From the NCBI RefSeq assembly GCF_003576645.1, contig NC_044922.1, positions 26,089,417 to 26,153,416 on the forward strand: 64,000 bases of DNA, in the 5' to 3' direction. The translations under genes were made by a program, and so were the position numbers. Under the pieces are notes generated by a model. The model saw nothing but the letters and a program-made list of their open reading frames with translations, was not told the DNA's origin and searched no databases. The number at the start of each line of letters is the position of its first letter. Position 1 is the first letter of the stretch. This DNA comes from Ipomoea triloba (taxonomy: Eukaryota; Streptophyta; Magnoliopsida; Solanales; Convolvulaceae). Shown one piece after another: positions 24,114 through 33,720 of this stretch.

Positions 24114-25977
24114 TTTTTATTTTGCCACCAAATTAATAAAGGACGCATACCAAAAAATATATATACTTTGATACTTTTTTTTTCAATATTTTCTTTAGGC
24201 TCATATCAATACGGATCATATTTTTATATTTTAATTTTATTTTTCGAAAATTAATTTTCAATAAAAGTAAAAAAAAGAAAGAAATATTAAATGGTTTTTT
24301 GCATGGTCCAGCAAGTAAGCAGCTTTTATAGGGGTGGCGACGCGTAGCAGATGTGAGGAAGGGAGGTTTGTATTAAAAAAAATAAAAATAAAAATAATAA
24401 AAATAAGTCCTTAAAGTTGGGGTGGGCCCCACCAACCCTCACTCATTTAAAGCAAAAAGTTCATTTTTGACCGTCTGATCTCTGCAGATTTTCCCACCAC
24501 CCAAGCAACCAAATGAATTATTATTATTATTAATTATTAATTATATTGTCACTTGGAGGAGCTGGAGCAAACAGTCCTTTAACACCCCATCCCCCTGCCA
24601 CGTCACACCTTTCTATGATTTCACTCCTCAAATGACACTAATGCCCCTCTCCCACCTTTTACTCGTTTCTCTTGTTGACTCGGTCTTCCCCACCCGGTAC
24701 CTATCATCTTAATAATGCTACCTTTTTCATTATTTTCAATTGAGACAATTTTAAAGAAAAATCATTATAATTGGAGAATCAAAGGATTTTTTTTTTTAAA
24801 AGTGAAAATTTTCTTACCTATAATGTATTTTATATATAATACTTTAGTGTTATCATCATCGTGAAAATAAAGATCAATTTTATAGGAACAAAAAACAAAA
24901 ATCACCAAAACCCCTCGCTGACGTAACAATATATGATTTGTATATGATTCATAAATAAATTCTTTAACGTGAGTGAAGATTGAACAATTCAAAGTTTTGA
25001 TCCAAAGAGAATATACACACACAAAATGACTTGCACAAGTCAATTCAATTAACTAATCAAAATTTTTTTGGATTATGTTAAAAATTGGTCAAAATTAGAC
25101 TAGGAAGGGTAGTACTAAATTACGACTTTGAAAATTTTAACCGTAATATAATTATCACAGCCACCAAAACTTTTTTTTTTTTGGTTAACAAATAAACTTT
25201 AGTAAATGATGATGACACTTGATTATAGTCAACATAAAATAACCAATGAGAAAGAGGGAGTACAAGTGATACATCTTGTCCAATAAGGTTGCGTTGAAAC
25301 ATTCTCGGCAATGTTTGCTATGTACTATGCAAATGCAATGTATCTAAACAATGCATTCTCAAACCAATTTAGCATAAAAATGACCGTGCACTTGATAGAG
25401 AATCCGCTCTATATGTATTACACACCTGCTCGGTATCCGATCAGATCGCAAAAAAATTAAATCCCGAACATACCCTAGACTCCGCCGACCCCAAATTCAT
25501 GATCGAGACAACCGAGAATTGCGATAGCACTTCGCTAGAGATCAGCCCCGACCAGATCAGGACACATGGTGATCTAACCAAAAATAAAAAAGAAAAGAAA
25601 AAGAATGCATTTTCAAACAAGATTGTGAGAAGGGATGAATGCCCCCTTATTATTATTGATCATCGTCCATTATAATAATTAATATTTTTACTAGTAATAT
25701 TTTAATACAAGATAACTGTAATAACTGGAGAAAAGAAAAAGGAATAAAATAAATTTTAATAAGGAAAAAAAGAAAAAAAAAAAAAAAAAGTGGTAGCCGT
25801 TCAAGATTCCGTTGATCTATCAACATCCACTTTTTTTCTAACACTGTTTTTTCCTTATACGTTTTTTTTTCTCCCTAAATTCTTCTTGCCACCTCCAAAA
25901 GTTTACCTGTATTTACATCTGCGCCCAAAAGATTGACCAAATGCGATTTCTATCCCCAATACTTTTTTTTATGCTCC
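24114..25977. other. Region downstream of the SMAX1 gene
   Basis: No coding gene. 25,380-25,570 is GC-richer (CTGCTCGGTATCCGATCAGA, CCTAGACTCCGCCGACC) and shares the CTTGCTCGGTAT-type wording of the LTR-like block at 36.2 kb, so it may be an LTR fragment. The 3' untranslated region of the minus-strand gene should lie within about 25,620-25,977. AATAATAA on the minus strand near 25,650 is a possible poly(A) signal but is unproven. Confidence 0.45.
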
Positions 25978-28900
25978 TCAACTGGCCGTTACCGTGACTT
26001 TACTGGGCAGCCATTCTCCGGTGGCGCTCCGGCCGCTCAAATCAGTGTCGGGTTCGAGCTGAAGCCGGACGATGGTGTTGTCGTCGTGGGGAGACGATAA
26101 GCGGGGCTGGAGCTTGTCGAAGCTCGGGGCTAAGACGTTGTGAACCCACTCGTCGAGGCTCATTTGGCCGCGCCACAGCCCGGCTAGGATCCTGTCTATT
26201 ACCTCTTCTTCCACTTCTATCACAACCTTGTCTTCGATAGAGGAGATCGTCTTCTTGATCTTACGACGAACCAAGGCGAAGTCGATGGGCTTGAACACGA
26301 CGAGGTCGTCTGCAGCGTTTACGAGCTCGTGGGGGACGGATGTGATTGAGAATTGCATGTTTTCTAGCCCTAGCTCGTCTTCGTGCTCGATAGTGAGATC
26401 ACTCGAGTTGTGTGATCCGTCGGCTCGGTCATCAGCAGTGTCGGCCGCTTCGTTGAGGTCAAAACCGAGCCCTAAACCTAGCTCTTTCCTCTGTTTTGTT
26501 GGCCTGTCTTCGTCGTCGTACAACCAGCTCGCCCCACGCTTTGTGCTCTTTTGGCCTATTGCTAGTCTTAGCTGCCAATTGCCACTAGAGAGAGATGCCA
26601 TCTTTTTATCATCCATCGAGTTCTCATTTCGGTAACTTTCGGGGTTTATTGTAGACCAGTTTCCAGTAAGAATGAATATAATGTTCCCAAGACTGATCTC
26701 CCGGCCATGAGAATCAGTAAGCCTACCTCGTTCCATCGCCCGTTTTATGTTCCCTCGAACCAGCATGTTCGCCTCATCGACATCCTCGAGCATAATGACA
26801 GAGAACGGATTTCTTCTAACAGCCTCTGCTATGCGGTCTATAGCTGTTTTACCACGGAAATCCTTCTCGGTTTCCTCATCATCACGACGGGAGCCAAGAG
26901 ATACCAATATTGGACTAGCCCCGCATATTTGATCAGCAAGAACTGAGGCCATTTTCCTCTTGCCAATCCGGTCGGGGCCTGTAAATATCAACCATGTGTC
27001 GCCTTTCGACGCCCCGCCCCGCTGTCTTCCATTGCCTAACCTACATTTCGTTACAGCAGAAGCCACAGCCGAGGCTGCATCCTGCTGCCACCATGCCTTC
27101 TCCACGAGACCCTTGAGTAGCCTTTTGTATGTATCAGCATCCAACGCACTCGCGAATTTGCCAAGGATCTTCTTCTCCGACTCCAAAGAGATGCAGCCAA
27201 GGAAGTCCTTAACGTGGTCGTCTTGAGATTTTTGGGAGGTGATTTCGGTTGGTTTTTGCCCAAGAACCAATTCAGTCCTCACGGGGCTCTCGGGAGGGCT
27301 AGTGGCAAGCTGTGGAGGTCTGCCACTGCTGGCCCTTTGTTGTGTGTTCAATTGCAAAGCCTCCCCGATGCCCTTAGTAGTTTGTAGTTTCGGTTGCAAA
27401 GTCTCCCCGAGGCCTTTAGTACTTTGTAGTTTAGGTTGCAAAGTCTCCCCGAGGCTTTTGGCTGTTTGAAGTTTAGGTTGCAAAGGCTGGCGCAAAAGCA
27501 AGTTCGGGTTCTGTAAGCTTGGCATACCCAACATGGGAGAACCCGTCGCCTTCTCAGAACCAACATTATGGTGGAAATTCGGATGAAGTTGCAAGCATTT
27601 TTCACTCCATTTTTTCTGTAAAGCTTGAGTCTTCAGCTTCAAAAGTTCTTGATCCTTACTCTGTTATATTCCAAGCACGAAAGAATTAACTTCGCCCGTC
27701 TATCTATACACAAATCAAACCTCACCAAAGACTAATAAAACATTAAACATACCTGCGATAGCGACGTTCCCTTATCGCCATTACTTATCTTCGCATTTTG
27801 CAACCACTGGGGCAACGTCGGTCGAGCTGAATCCGAATTAGCATCGGAAGGCGAATTCTCGAACTCAGACACTAGCTTCGCCAGCTCTTGTTCATATTTC
27901 TCCATACATTGAGGACACGACGTCGTCACACTCGCCCTCCTAACAAGATTCACGTTCTCGGGTATGCATCTCAGTAAAGGAGGCACCGCAGCAACAGGAA
28001 AAGTTTTCAATGGACTTAACGACTCGCAAGGGTTGCTCAACAATCTTTCCTTTCCAAGCCTACAATCAATTAAACAACAATACAATACACCTCAGCTCAG
28101 ATTGTATACAAACAGGACTATTCGTTCTACTCGAAATCAACTCAATCGAAACTAAAGATTCTATGACTAGTGAAAGTATCAATTACAGTCAACAATAGCT
28201 GCAGTTTTTCAACATAAATCGAGAATGAATCTGAAGACTAAAAGATGCAATGTTCTTCCCTATAGTGTCAATTCAGACATTCAAAAAAATTCCCAGCATT
28301 TGCAAAGAAACATTAGGGATAAGAATCTAAGATTATGAGAAGATGGGAGTTCATACCAGGGAGAAATCCCAATCCCAATCCCAGGATTAGTTGACTTTGA
28401 GGCCATGGGGACTGCTTGTAGATCCCAATCATTTTCCATGGAGGAATGATAAACTTGACACCTTAAATAAGTCTCACAAGTGGCTGTGCCTATTAACCAT
28501 ATCCTATCGCCGGCGAAAGCGGCGAGGAGCTTCGCTATCTCCGCCACGGCGGTGCGGCTGGCGTCGGAAACCACCGGTTGCGGCTGCTGGGTGGCCGGAA
28601 TCCCGCCGCTCGGCGGCTGTTCCACTAGCCATTTCAAATCGCCCAAATCAAGAATCACGCCTTTGCCATTCCCTAACCTAGTCCCTATTAATCCGCCCAG
28701 TTCTTTGATCTTAACAGGAATCTCGGTCTTGTCGGATAATAATGAATCTTTGTCGATTGGAATGAGTTGAAGATTCTTGAGAGGGCCTTCACCGGCGGCG
28801 CCCAGCTCGGATTTCTCGATTCTTCGGAAGAGCTCCTTAGCCACGGCCTCCGGCTCGCCTTCGCCGACTAAAATCGGGTTTCGTTTCTTGGTCTTAGCGA

Positions 28901-29615
28901 GAATTTCTAGAACTTTCCTGAGTTCTTCGTTTCTCTGATAAGTCTGATTCTGATTCCCCACCTGCCCTGAACCTAGCCGGGGATTCAGATACATATTCCG
29001 ATTCGGCGGCGCCGGCGATATGGCGGCCGGATTTGGGAGCATCCGAGGCCCAATTCCACTAAAACTCCCCAAATTCACCGGAGCGGTATGGTGATGGGTG
29101 TGATTAGAAGTGGAATTTAATGTCTGCTCTATTGTTGCTTTCACAGCCGGGCTAGAAAAGCTGGCCTCCCTCATGACCCGGCTCACGCCGGGGTCATCAA
29201 GAATCGAAATTATCAGCTGCTCGAGCTCGACTTTGACGGCTAGGAGCGGCTGCTGCTGCTGCTCGGGGCAGCCCCGGCGCTGATTCGCCTGGGCGCGCTT
29301 GAGAGCCGCATTAAGCGCGTTGGAGACCGGCGGCTCGGTCCCCGGCGGCATGTTCTGTGCCGTGGGGAGCCGCTCGAGCGCCACGCTGAAGCAGAGCTCC
29401 AGCGCGCGGCACTGCAGCGGGTGGGAGGAATTGGGGTGGGACCGGATGCACGCCTGCCGGAGATAGCCGGATGGGGAGCCGAGCAGCGTGGCGGCTACGT
29501 GCAGCGGCGTGGTCTGCCCGTGGTTCCGGCGGCTCGCCTCGGCTATGGAGTGGTTGAGTACGCTAGCCGCCTCCGGGGTTAACGTCTGCAAAATTGTACT
29601 CAACCCAGACCGCAT
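25978..29615 (-). CDS. SMAX1: SMAX1-type SMXL protein (suppressor of MAX2 1 family)
   Basis: Three exons: 29615-28357, 28059-27753 and 27660-25978 (introns 297 and 92 bp, both GT-AG). They splice in frame (phase 2, then 0) to 1,082 residues, within the usual 950-1,100. The start MRSGLSTILQTLTPEAA is the conserved SMAX1/SMXL2 N terminus and separates it from the SMXL3-5 and SMXL6-8/D53 clades. Visible parts: double Clp-N region (about 8-180); ClpB-like D1 with a degenerate P-loop (NPILVGEG at 246); CPQC pair (468-471); D2-like part with degenerate Walker A (GPDRIGKRK at 750); FRGKT degron (RGKT 791-794); EAR motif FDLNE (922-926). By family knowledge this is a nuclear co-repressor that blocks karrikin/KAI2-ligand responses, recruits TOPLESS through the EAR motif and is degraded after KAI2-SCF-MAX2 recognition. 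It appears intact. Residues 584-625 form a tandem repeat. Whether it is SMAX1 or its SMXL2-like paralogue cannot be settled here. Confidence 0.93.
27352..27477 (-). repeat. In-frame 3 x 42-bp minisatellite inside SMAX1 exon 3
   Basis: Three consecutive 42-bp units (27,352-27,393, 27,394-27,435 and 27,436-27,477) plus the start of a fourth encode three 14-residue units of the form PKLQ(T/S)xK(S/G)(L/I)GE(T/A)LQ at residues 584-625. They lie in the linker between the middle region and the D2-like domain. The units are a multiple of three and keep the frame. I do not recall such a repeat as a conserved part of SMAX1, so it is probably a lineage-specific expansion. Confidence 0.85.
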
Positions 29616-30240
29616 CTCACCAAGAAAACTAAAATCCCCAAAACACCAAATTCACCACAAAAAAAAAAAACACAAAATCAAATTGGATATATTTGTTTCC
29701 AAGAGAACTAGAAGAAAGAAAGAAGGATAGATAGATAGGATCTGTGTTTCAACTTTTACTATGTATCACTATCTGCGCCTGCTTATGTGTGTGTATGTAT
29801 ATGTGAATCACAGTAAAGCTATAAGGGGGAATTCAACGCGAAAAGGAGAGATCACACCTCCTCCTTCACAAAACCACCCACCCACCCCCTCTCTCTTTCT
29901 ACCCATATATTTTTCTCTTTCTCTCTCTAAAAACTTGTTGTTCTCTCTCTCTCCCTCTAAACAAAGATGATGACGACGGAGATGAGGATAAAAAAGGCTA
30001 TGTAGACATACTCATACGATACATACACGGACACCGTCTCTTTCTCATTCAATTTGGCCTCCACAAATATCCCATTTATTTTTAGCTCTTCTCTCTCTCT
30101 CTCTCTCTCTCTCTACCTTCAAGACTTTAACCAGGGAAGAGAGAGAAAGGGAAAGAGACGGGAGTTATAGCGAGATAAAGAAAGAAAACTAATTATTGTT
30201 GCCCAATTTATTGATATTCCCTTAGCTTTATTTTACTCTT
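29616..30240 (-). promoter_or_regulatory. 5' leader and proximal promoter of SMAX1
   Basis: On the minus strand this stretch is rich in GA tracts: a (GA)n run (CT on the plus strand at about 30,089-30,113) and GAGAGAG runs near 29,890-29,960. Such pyrimidine/purine patches are typical of plant core promoters and leaders. Two short upstream open frames are visible: 30,024-29,998 (8 codons) and 29,906-29,808 (32 codons). Both would matter only if transcription starts upstream of them. The transcription start and TATA box were not determined. Confidence 0.45.
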
Positions 30241-30971
30241 TTTTTTTTCTTCTTTTTTTTTTTAATTTTTACATTTTTTGCACACCGAGGGCAGACATTT
30301 GTTTACTGCCCATCTCTCACGCTGTGTCAAGTGAAACTTGATTACAAGTCATTGTTATTAAACTTCACCCATGTGACAAATTGAGCTGTTAATGCGAGCT
30401 ATATTTCCTGCATTATTATTATTAATTTAAAAGTCACATAATTGAACTCCAATAAGGACATTGACTCTTTGTGACTCAATAGGTTGAAAAAAAATATATA
30501 TTGATAAATACTATATTATAATAGAGTTAATAGTACTAAAAAATTGTCAATAATTTAACGAATTGAGTGAAATTAGTACTCTGTATATGATACACTTATG
30601 AAATTGACCAAATAAATATGATTTAACAATATTGATTAGACACCAAAATATATTACTTGAATTAATATTTTAACATTATTACTTCCATTTTGCAATATTA
30701 ATAACACTGTTACAAACGTAGGAGGACAATTTATCTATTGAAAATGTGATATATAATTTTTTTAAGCAACATGTACAACTCCCTGAAAACAAGAAAAAAG
30801 ACATGGAATCAATGGCACAACCTAAATTCACATGGAGTATAAGAGTTTTAGATTAAATACATAGAATTATATTTAATACGGAGTAATATCATAATTATAA
30901 AAGAAAGGTATCTTACAAATTTCCAGAGTAAATTAGATTTTGAAAACAAAATAAAATTAATTGATATATCA

Positions 30972-30972
30972 C

Positions 30973-31013
<41 letters not shown>
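30972..31013. repeat. (AAT)n microsatellite
   Basis: About 14 uninterrupted AAT triplets. Confidence 0.9.
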
Positions 31014-31015
<2 letters not shown>

Positions 31016-31094
31016 CTACTTCAAGCATTATTTTCATTCTTTTTTAATTATTGGCACTCATCACTTAATTCAAGCAATTATTTATCAAGTTCGC

Positions 31095-31200
31095 ACTGGT
31101 TTAGCTCACTGGTTCAATAGACAATATTTGGGAGAAGACATCAAGATTCGAACATCTGTAGCGGTAGTGGAGTTATGTCCAAAGTGAGTAACGGTAAATA
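31095..31200 (+). repeat. tRNA-like SINE fragment
   Basis: GGTTTAGCTCACTGGTTCAA resembles a tRNA D-arm/A box, and about 45 bp later AAGATTCGAACATC resembles a B box. The spacing suits a tRNA-derived SINE head. It has no intact tRNA fold or anticodon stem that I can support. Tail and target duplication not seen. Confidence 0.4.
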
Positions 31201-31493
31201 TGTTACCGGAGTATATTAAGAAAGAAATAAAACAATTGTTTTACTGAACACTTAAAAAAATATAAACAGATTAATATGATCAATTTTTAATTAGTTCAGG
31301 TTGCCGTGATTGTAGATTTTGATTGTAATTTTTGTTCTTTATTTTGTGTGGGGGTTCCACGAAAATTTTTATTTTTAAAAATTTTGGAAAATAGGATTAT
31401 GTAAGATTCCAATGATTATTAGAAAATGGGCAGAGAAAACTTACCTCAGGTATGAAAGGTCAAATATTTTGGCTAACAAAGTGACAAAATTAT

Positions 31494-31838
31494 GGCTTGT
31501 TTAGTTGTTTAGAAAATAAGTTCTAATATAGTACAATTTATTTTTCAAATTTGAGGAAGAAAACATTTTACATGATTGGTTGATGGAGGATTTATTTCAT
31601 GGAATTTTTTTAAAAAAATGATTTTTTTATTCTCCTTATATATTTTATTTTCACATACAATTTTTAAAATAAAAAATACAATTATGTAGGTACATTTGAA
31701 TCTTTACGGTAATTACTTTCAACAACTTATTTCTTATCAATTAAACAATGGAATCAATATTTCAAAGTAATTTTTTTTTTTTGTAGAATTAAAATTCAAT
31801 TCCACATAAAAATTCTTTTCTATGAAACAAACGGTCCG
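31494..31838. mobile_element. Possible PIF/Harbinger-like MITE remnant
   Basis: Left GGCTTGTTTAGTTGTTTAGAAA and right, read in reverse, GGACCGTTTGTTTCATAGAAA form imperfect inverted ends of the GG.C.GTTTG type. The flanking trinucleotides do not match, so this is a weak call. Confidence 0.35.
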
Positions 31839-32625
31839 ATAGCGAGAGCTGGAGCATGGTGGTGGATCTAGAGCTTGAATTGATGGTGGAATTAAGTTGT
31901 CGATGTGGAGGTTAAGGCAGATTTTGTTGATTAATAATGAAAATTATAATGAATTTGTAGATTAAAAGATAGTAATTGTTGATCAGATCGAGACGAGAAT
32001 TCTTAAAAATTTTATTCTAGGACGGATCAGTGGATTAAGTGGTATATTTGTCTGGTGTTTTTGTGGTCGAAGGTGGTTATTGTGTTGCAGCAAATCAAAC
32101 AAATTTGGTAGGAGATTTTTTTGCTTAATTGTGTTTAAGTTGCAAAGCAACAAGGCAAATTAAAGTTGAGACGACAAGTTGGAACAAAAAAACAAAGGTT
32201 GACGGATACAGTTGTTGACCTCGGATCAAATTCTGTATATTTTGCTGTTTTAATTTGAGCTACACTACATAGAGTTGTAGCATTTCCATAGACTTTATTT
32301 GATTTGATTTTTCTCAATTGGGATGTGTATTATTTGATCTGACTTAATTTATGAATGTAGAATTCTAGGTAAGTAATAATATCATATCAAGATTAAATTA
32401 GACTGGGCTCAACTCAACCTCTTTACTGCCCTAATGTTTTTCGTGATCCTTCTCACTATTGACCTCGGTCACCAAGTTCACCAAAGATATGGAAGGCCAA
32501 ACAGTTAGCTGACCTATTATGCTAACCTATTAATATAATGGATAGAACAAGATTCAATAGACTCTAAAACGTTTAGGCAATCTTTCAAGACAAAGCCATA
32601 ACACGAGAAGAGCATATCTTTCTTT

Positions 32626-32657
32626 GTGAGCATAAATATAATATAAACATAAATGTG
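32626..32657. repeat. 32-bp inverted copy of a miniature LTR end
   Basis: GTGAGCATAAATATAATAT and the next 13 bases are the exact reverse complement of 32,822-32,853, the outer part of the right LTR of the neighbouring element. It is an LTR fragment in opposite orientation lying directly against that element. Confidence 0.8.
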
Positions 32658-32664
32658 TCGTAAT

Positions 32665-32854
32665 TGAATCATGTGCTCCACCCAACTAAAAGCTAAGCCT
32701 AAGACACGCCCCCTCAAACTTTTTTTTACAGGGTTCTGAACCCATAACCTTTGCATAGCTCTGATACCAAATTGAATCATGTGCTCCATCCAACTAAAAG
32801 CCTAAGCTAATAGTTGGACTGCACATTTATGTTTATATTATATTTATGCTCACA
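32665..32854 (-). mobile_element. SMART-like miniature LTR retrotransposon
   Basis: Read on the minus strand: an 82-bp terminal repeat with TG..CA ends (32,854-32,773), three bases, then TGGTATCAGAGC (32,769-32,758), which is the primer-binding site for initiator methionine tRNA. A ~65-bp interior ends in a purine-rich tract (AAAAAAAAGTTTGAGGGGG), followed by a second, 40-bp-deleted copy of the LTR (32,706-32,665; TG..CA). The whole element is 190 bp. LTRs under 85 bp, a PBS, a PPT and no coding capacity define SMART/TRIM-type elements. No 5-bp target duplication remains, perhaps because of the inverted LTR piece next to it. Confidence 0.7.
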
Positions 32855-33531
32855 TTCTTAACTAAGGCTTGGACCAACATTTGACAATCTGTTTCAATAC
32901 AGATATCCAGATCAAGATCCTTCCTAATGATCCATTCCAACGCAGTTTTGCATGCGTGGGCTTCCACAAGAAGAGGATCGGTGTCGCACCACAATGAGTA
33001 GTTGAAATTGTATTTATTCTAACGCAAACTCACATGTTTTTCCAATGTGAAATAATGCTACTTAAAAGTCTCAATTAGGCTCATATAGGTCGAATTGTAT
33101 GTCTCTTTTTAACACCTCTACTCTCAATTAAGATAAGGTAAATCCACTTTGATCAGATTCAAATTAAAAGTGAACCCTAATCAAATTAATAACTCAAAAT
33201 GACTACTTAAATCGTCAATTTTTGTTAAGCTTTTCAACATGATATATCCATCCCCAAATCCAATCTCGACACGGAGGATGATGTTTTAAGTTTGAATTGC
33301 AAGCATTGGTTGTTGGTTGGGCAGAAGAGGCATGCGGCATGGTGAAATTTCCAACTAAAGTTTTGGCACTTTGATGTTTGGACATGATGATTTGCTTGTT
33401 CGGTGAAACCAATAGAAGTTTTGGCTTTTCATATTTACACGTGATGCTTTGCTTGTTTGGTGAAAGAGCAATCCATATACCAGTGACCAGGATTTACGTA
33501 CAGTGCACTATTGATCATAGTGTATGTGTAT
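32855..33531. other. Intergenic DNA, no gene seen
   Basis: AT-rich. Near-duplicate sequence AAGTTTTGGC..TTTGATGTTTGGACATGATG..TTTGCTTGTTxGGTGAAA occurs twice between about 33,355 and 33,465. No gene recognised. Confidence 0.5.
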
Positions 33532-33720
33532 TGTGAGCATAAATATAATATATGCAGTCCAATTATCAGTTTAGGCTTTTAGCTGATTGAGATGGAGCAT
33601 ATGTTTTAATTTGGTATCAGAGTCATGCAAAAGGTCAAGTGTTTGAATCTCCGCGTCACCCAAAAAGAAAAAGAGACTTCCACGCGTTGCTTGGAATCCT
33701 CCGCACACGTTGAGGGGGCG
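33532..33720 (+). mobile_element. Second, truncated SMART-like element
   Basis: A diverged LTR of the same family (TGTGAGCATAAATATAATAT..GCAGTCCAA..TTTAGGCTTTTAGCTGATTG, 33,532 to about 33,608) is followed by the primer-binding site TGGTATCAGAGTC (33,612-33,624), a short interior and a polypurine-like TTGAGGGGGCG at the end. No 3' LTR follows. It lies on the opposite strand to the element at 32.7 kb, about 0.7 kb away. Confidence 0.6.

Larger units (their letters stand above)
30241..32625. other. Upstream intergenic DNA with repeats
   Basis: No further gene. Contains T-rich tracts (about 30,240-30,264), a partial SINE-like piece near 30,440-30,490, the AAT microsatellite, and the two repeats listed separately. 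Otherwise AT-rich. Confidence 0.55.

Noticed and set aside
26228..26635. 135-codon plus-strand frame within the SMAX1 gene, and similar frames at 26.7-27.5 and 28.4-28.8 kb
   Set aside because: They are antisense shadows of the GC-rich coding exons, with no independent homology.
27640..27642. Apparent start codon of the 554-codon SMAX1 frame
   Set aside because: The codon is TTG (Leu) inside exon 3. The true upstream sequence is reached through the splice acceptor at 27,661-27,662, and the real ATG is at 29,613-29,615.
31095..31165. A functional tRNA gene
   Set aside because: Only A- and B-box-like text is present. A cloverleaf with acceptor and anticodon stems could not be built.
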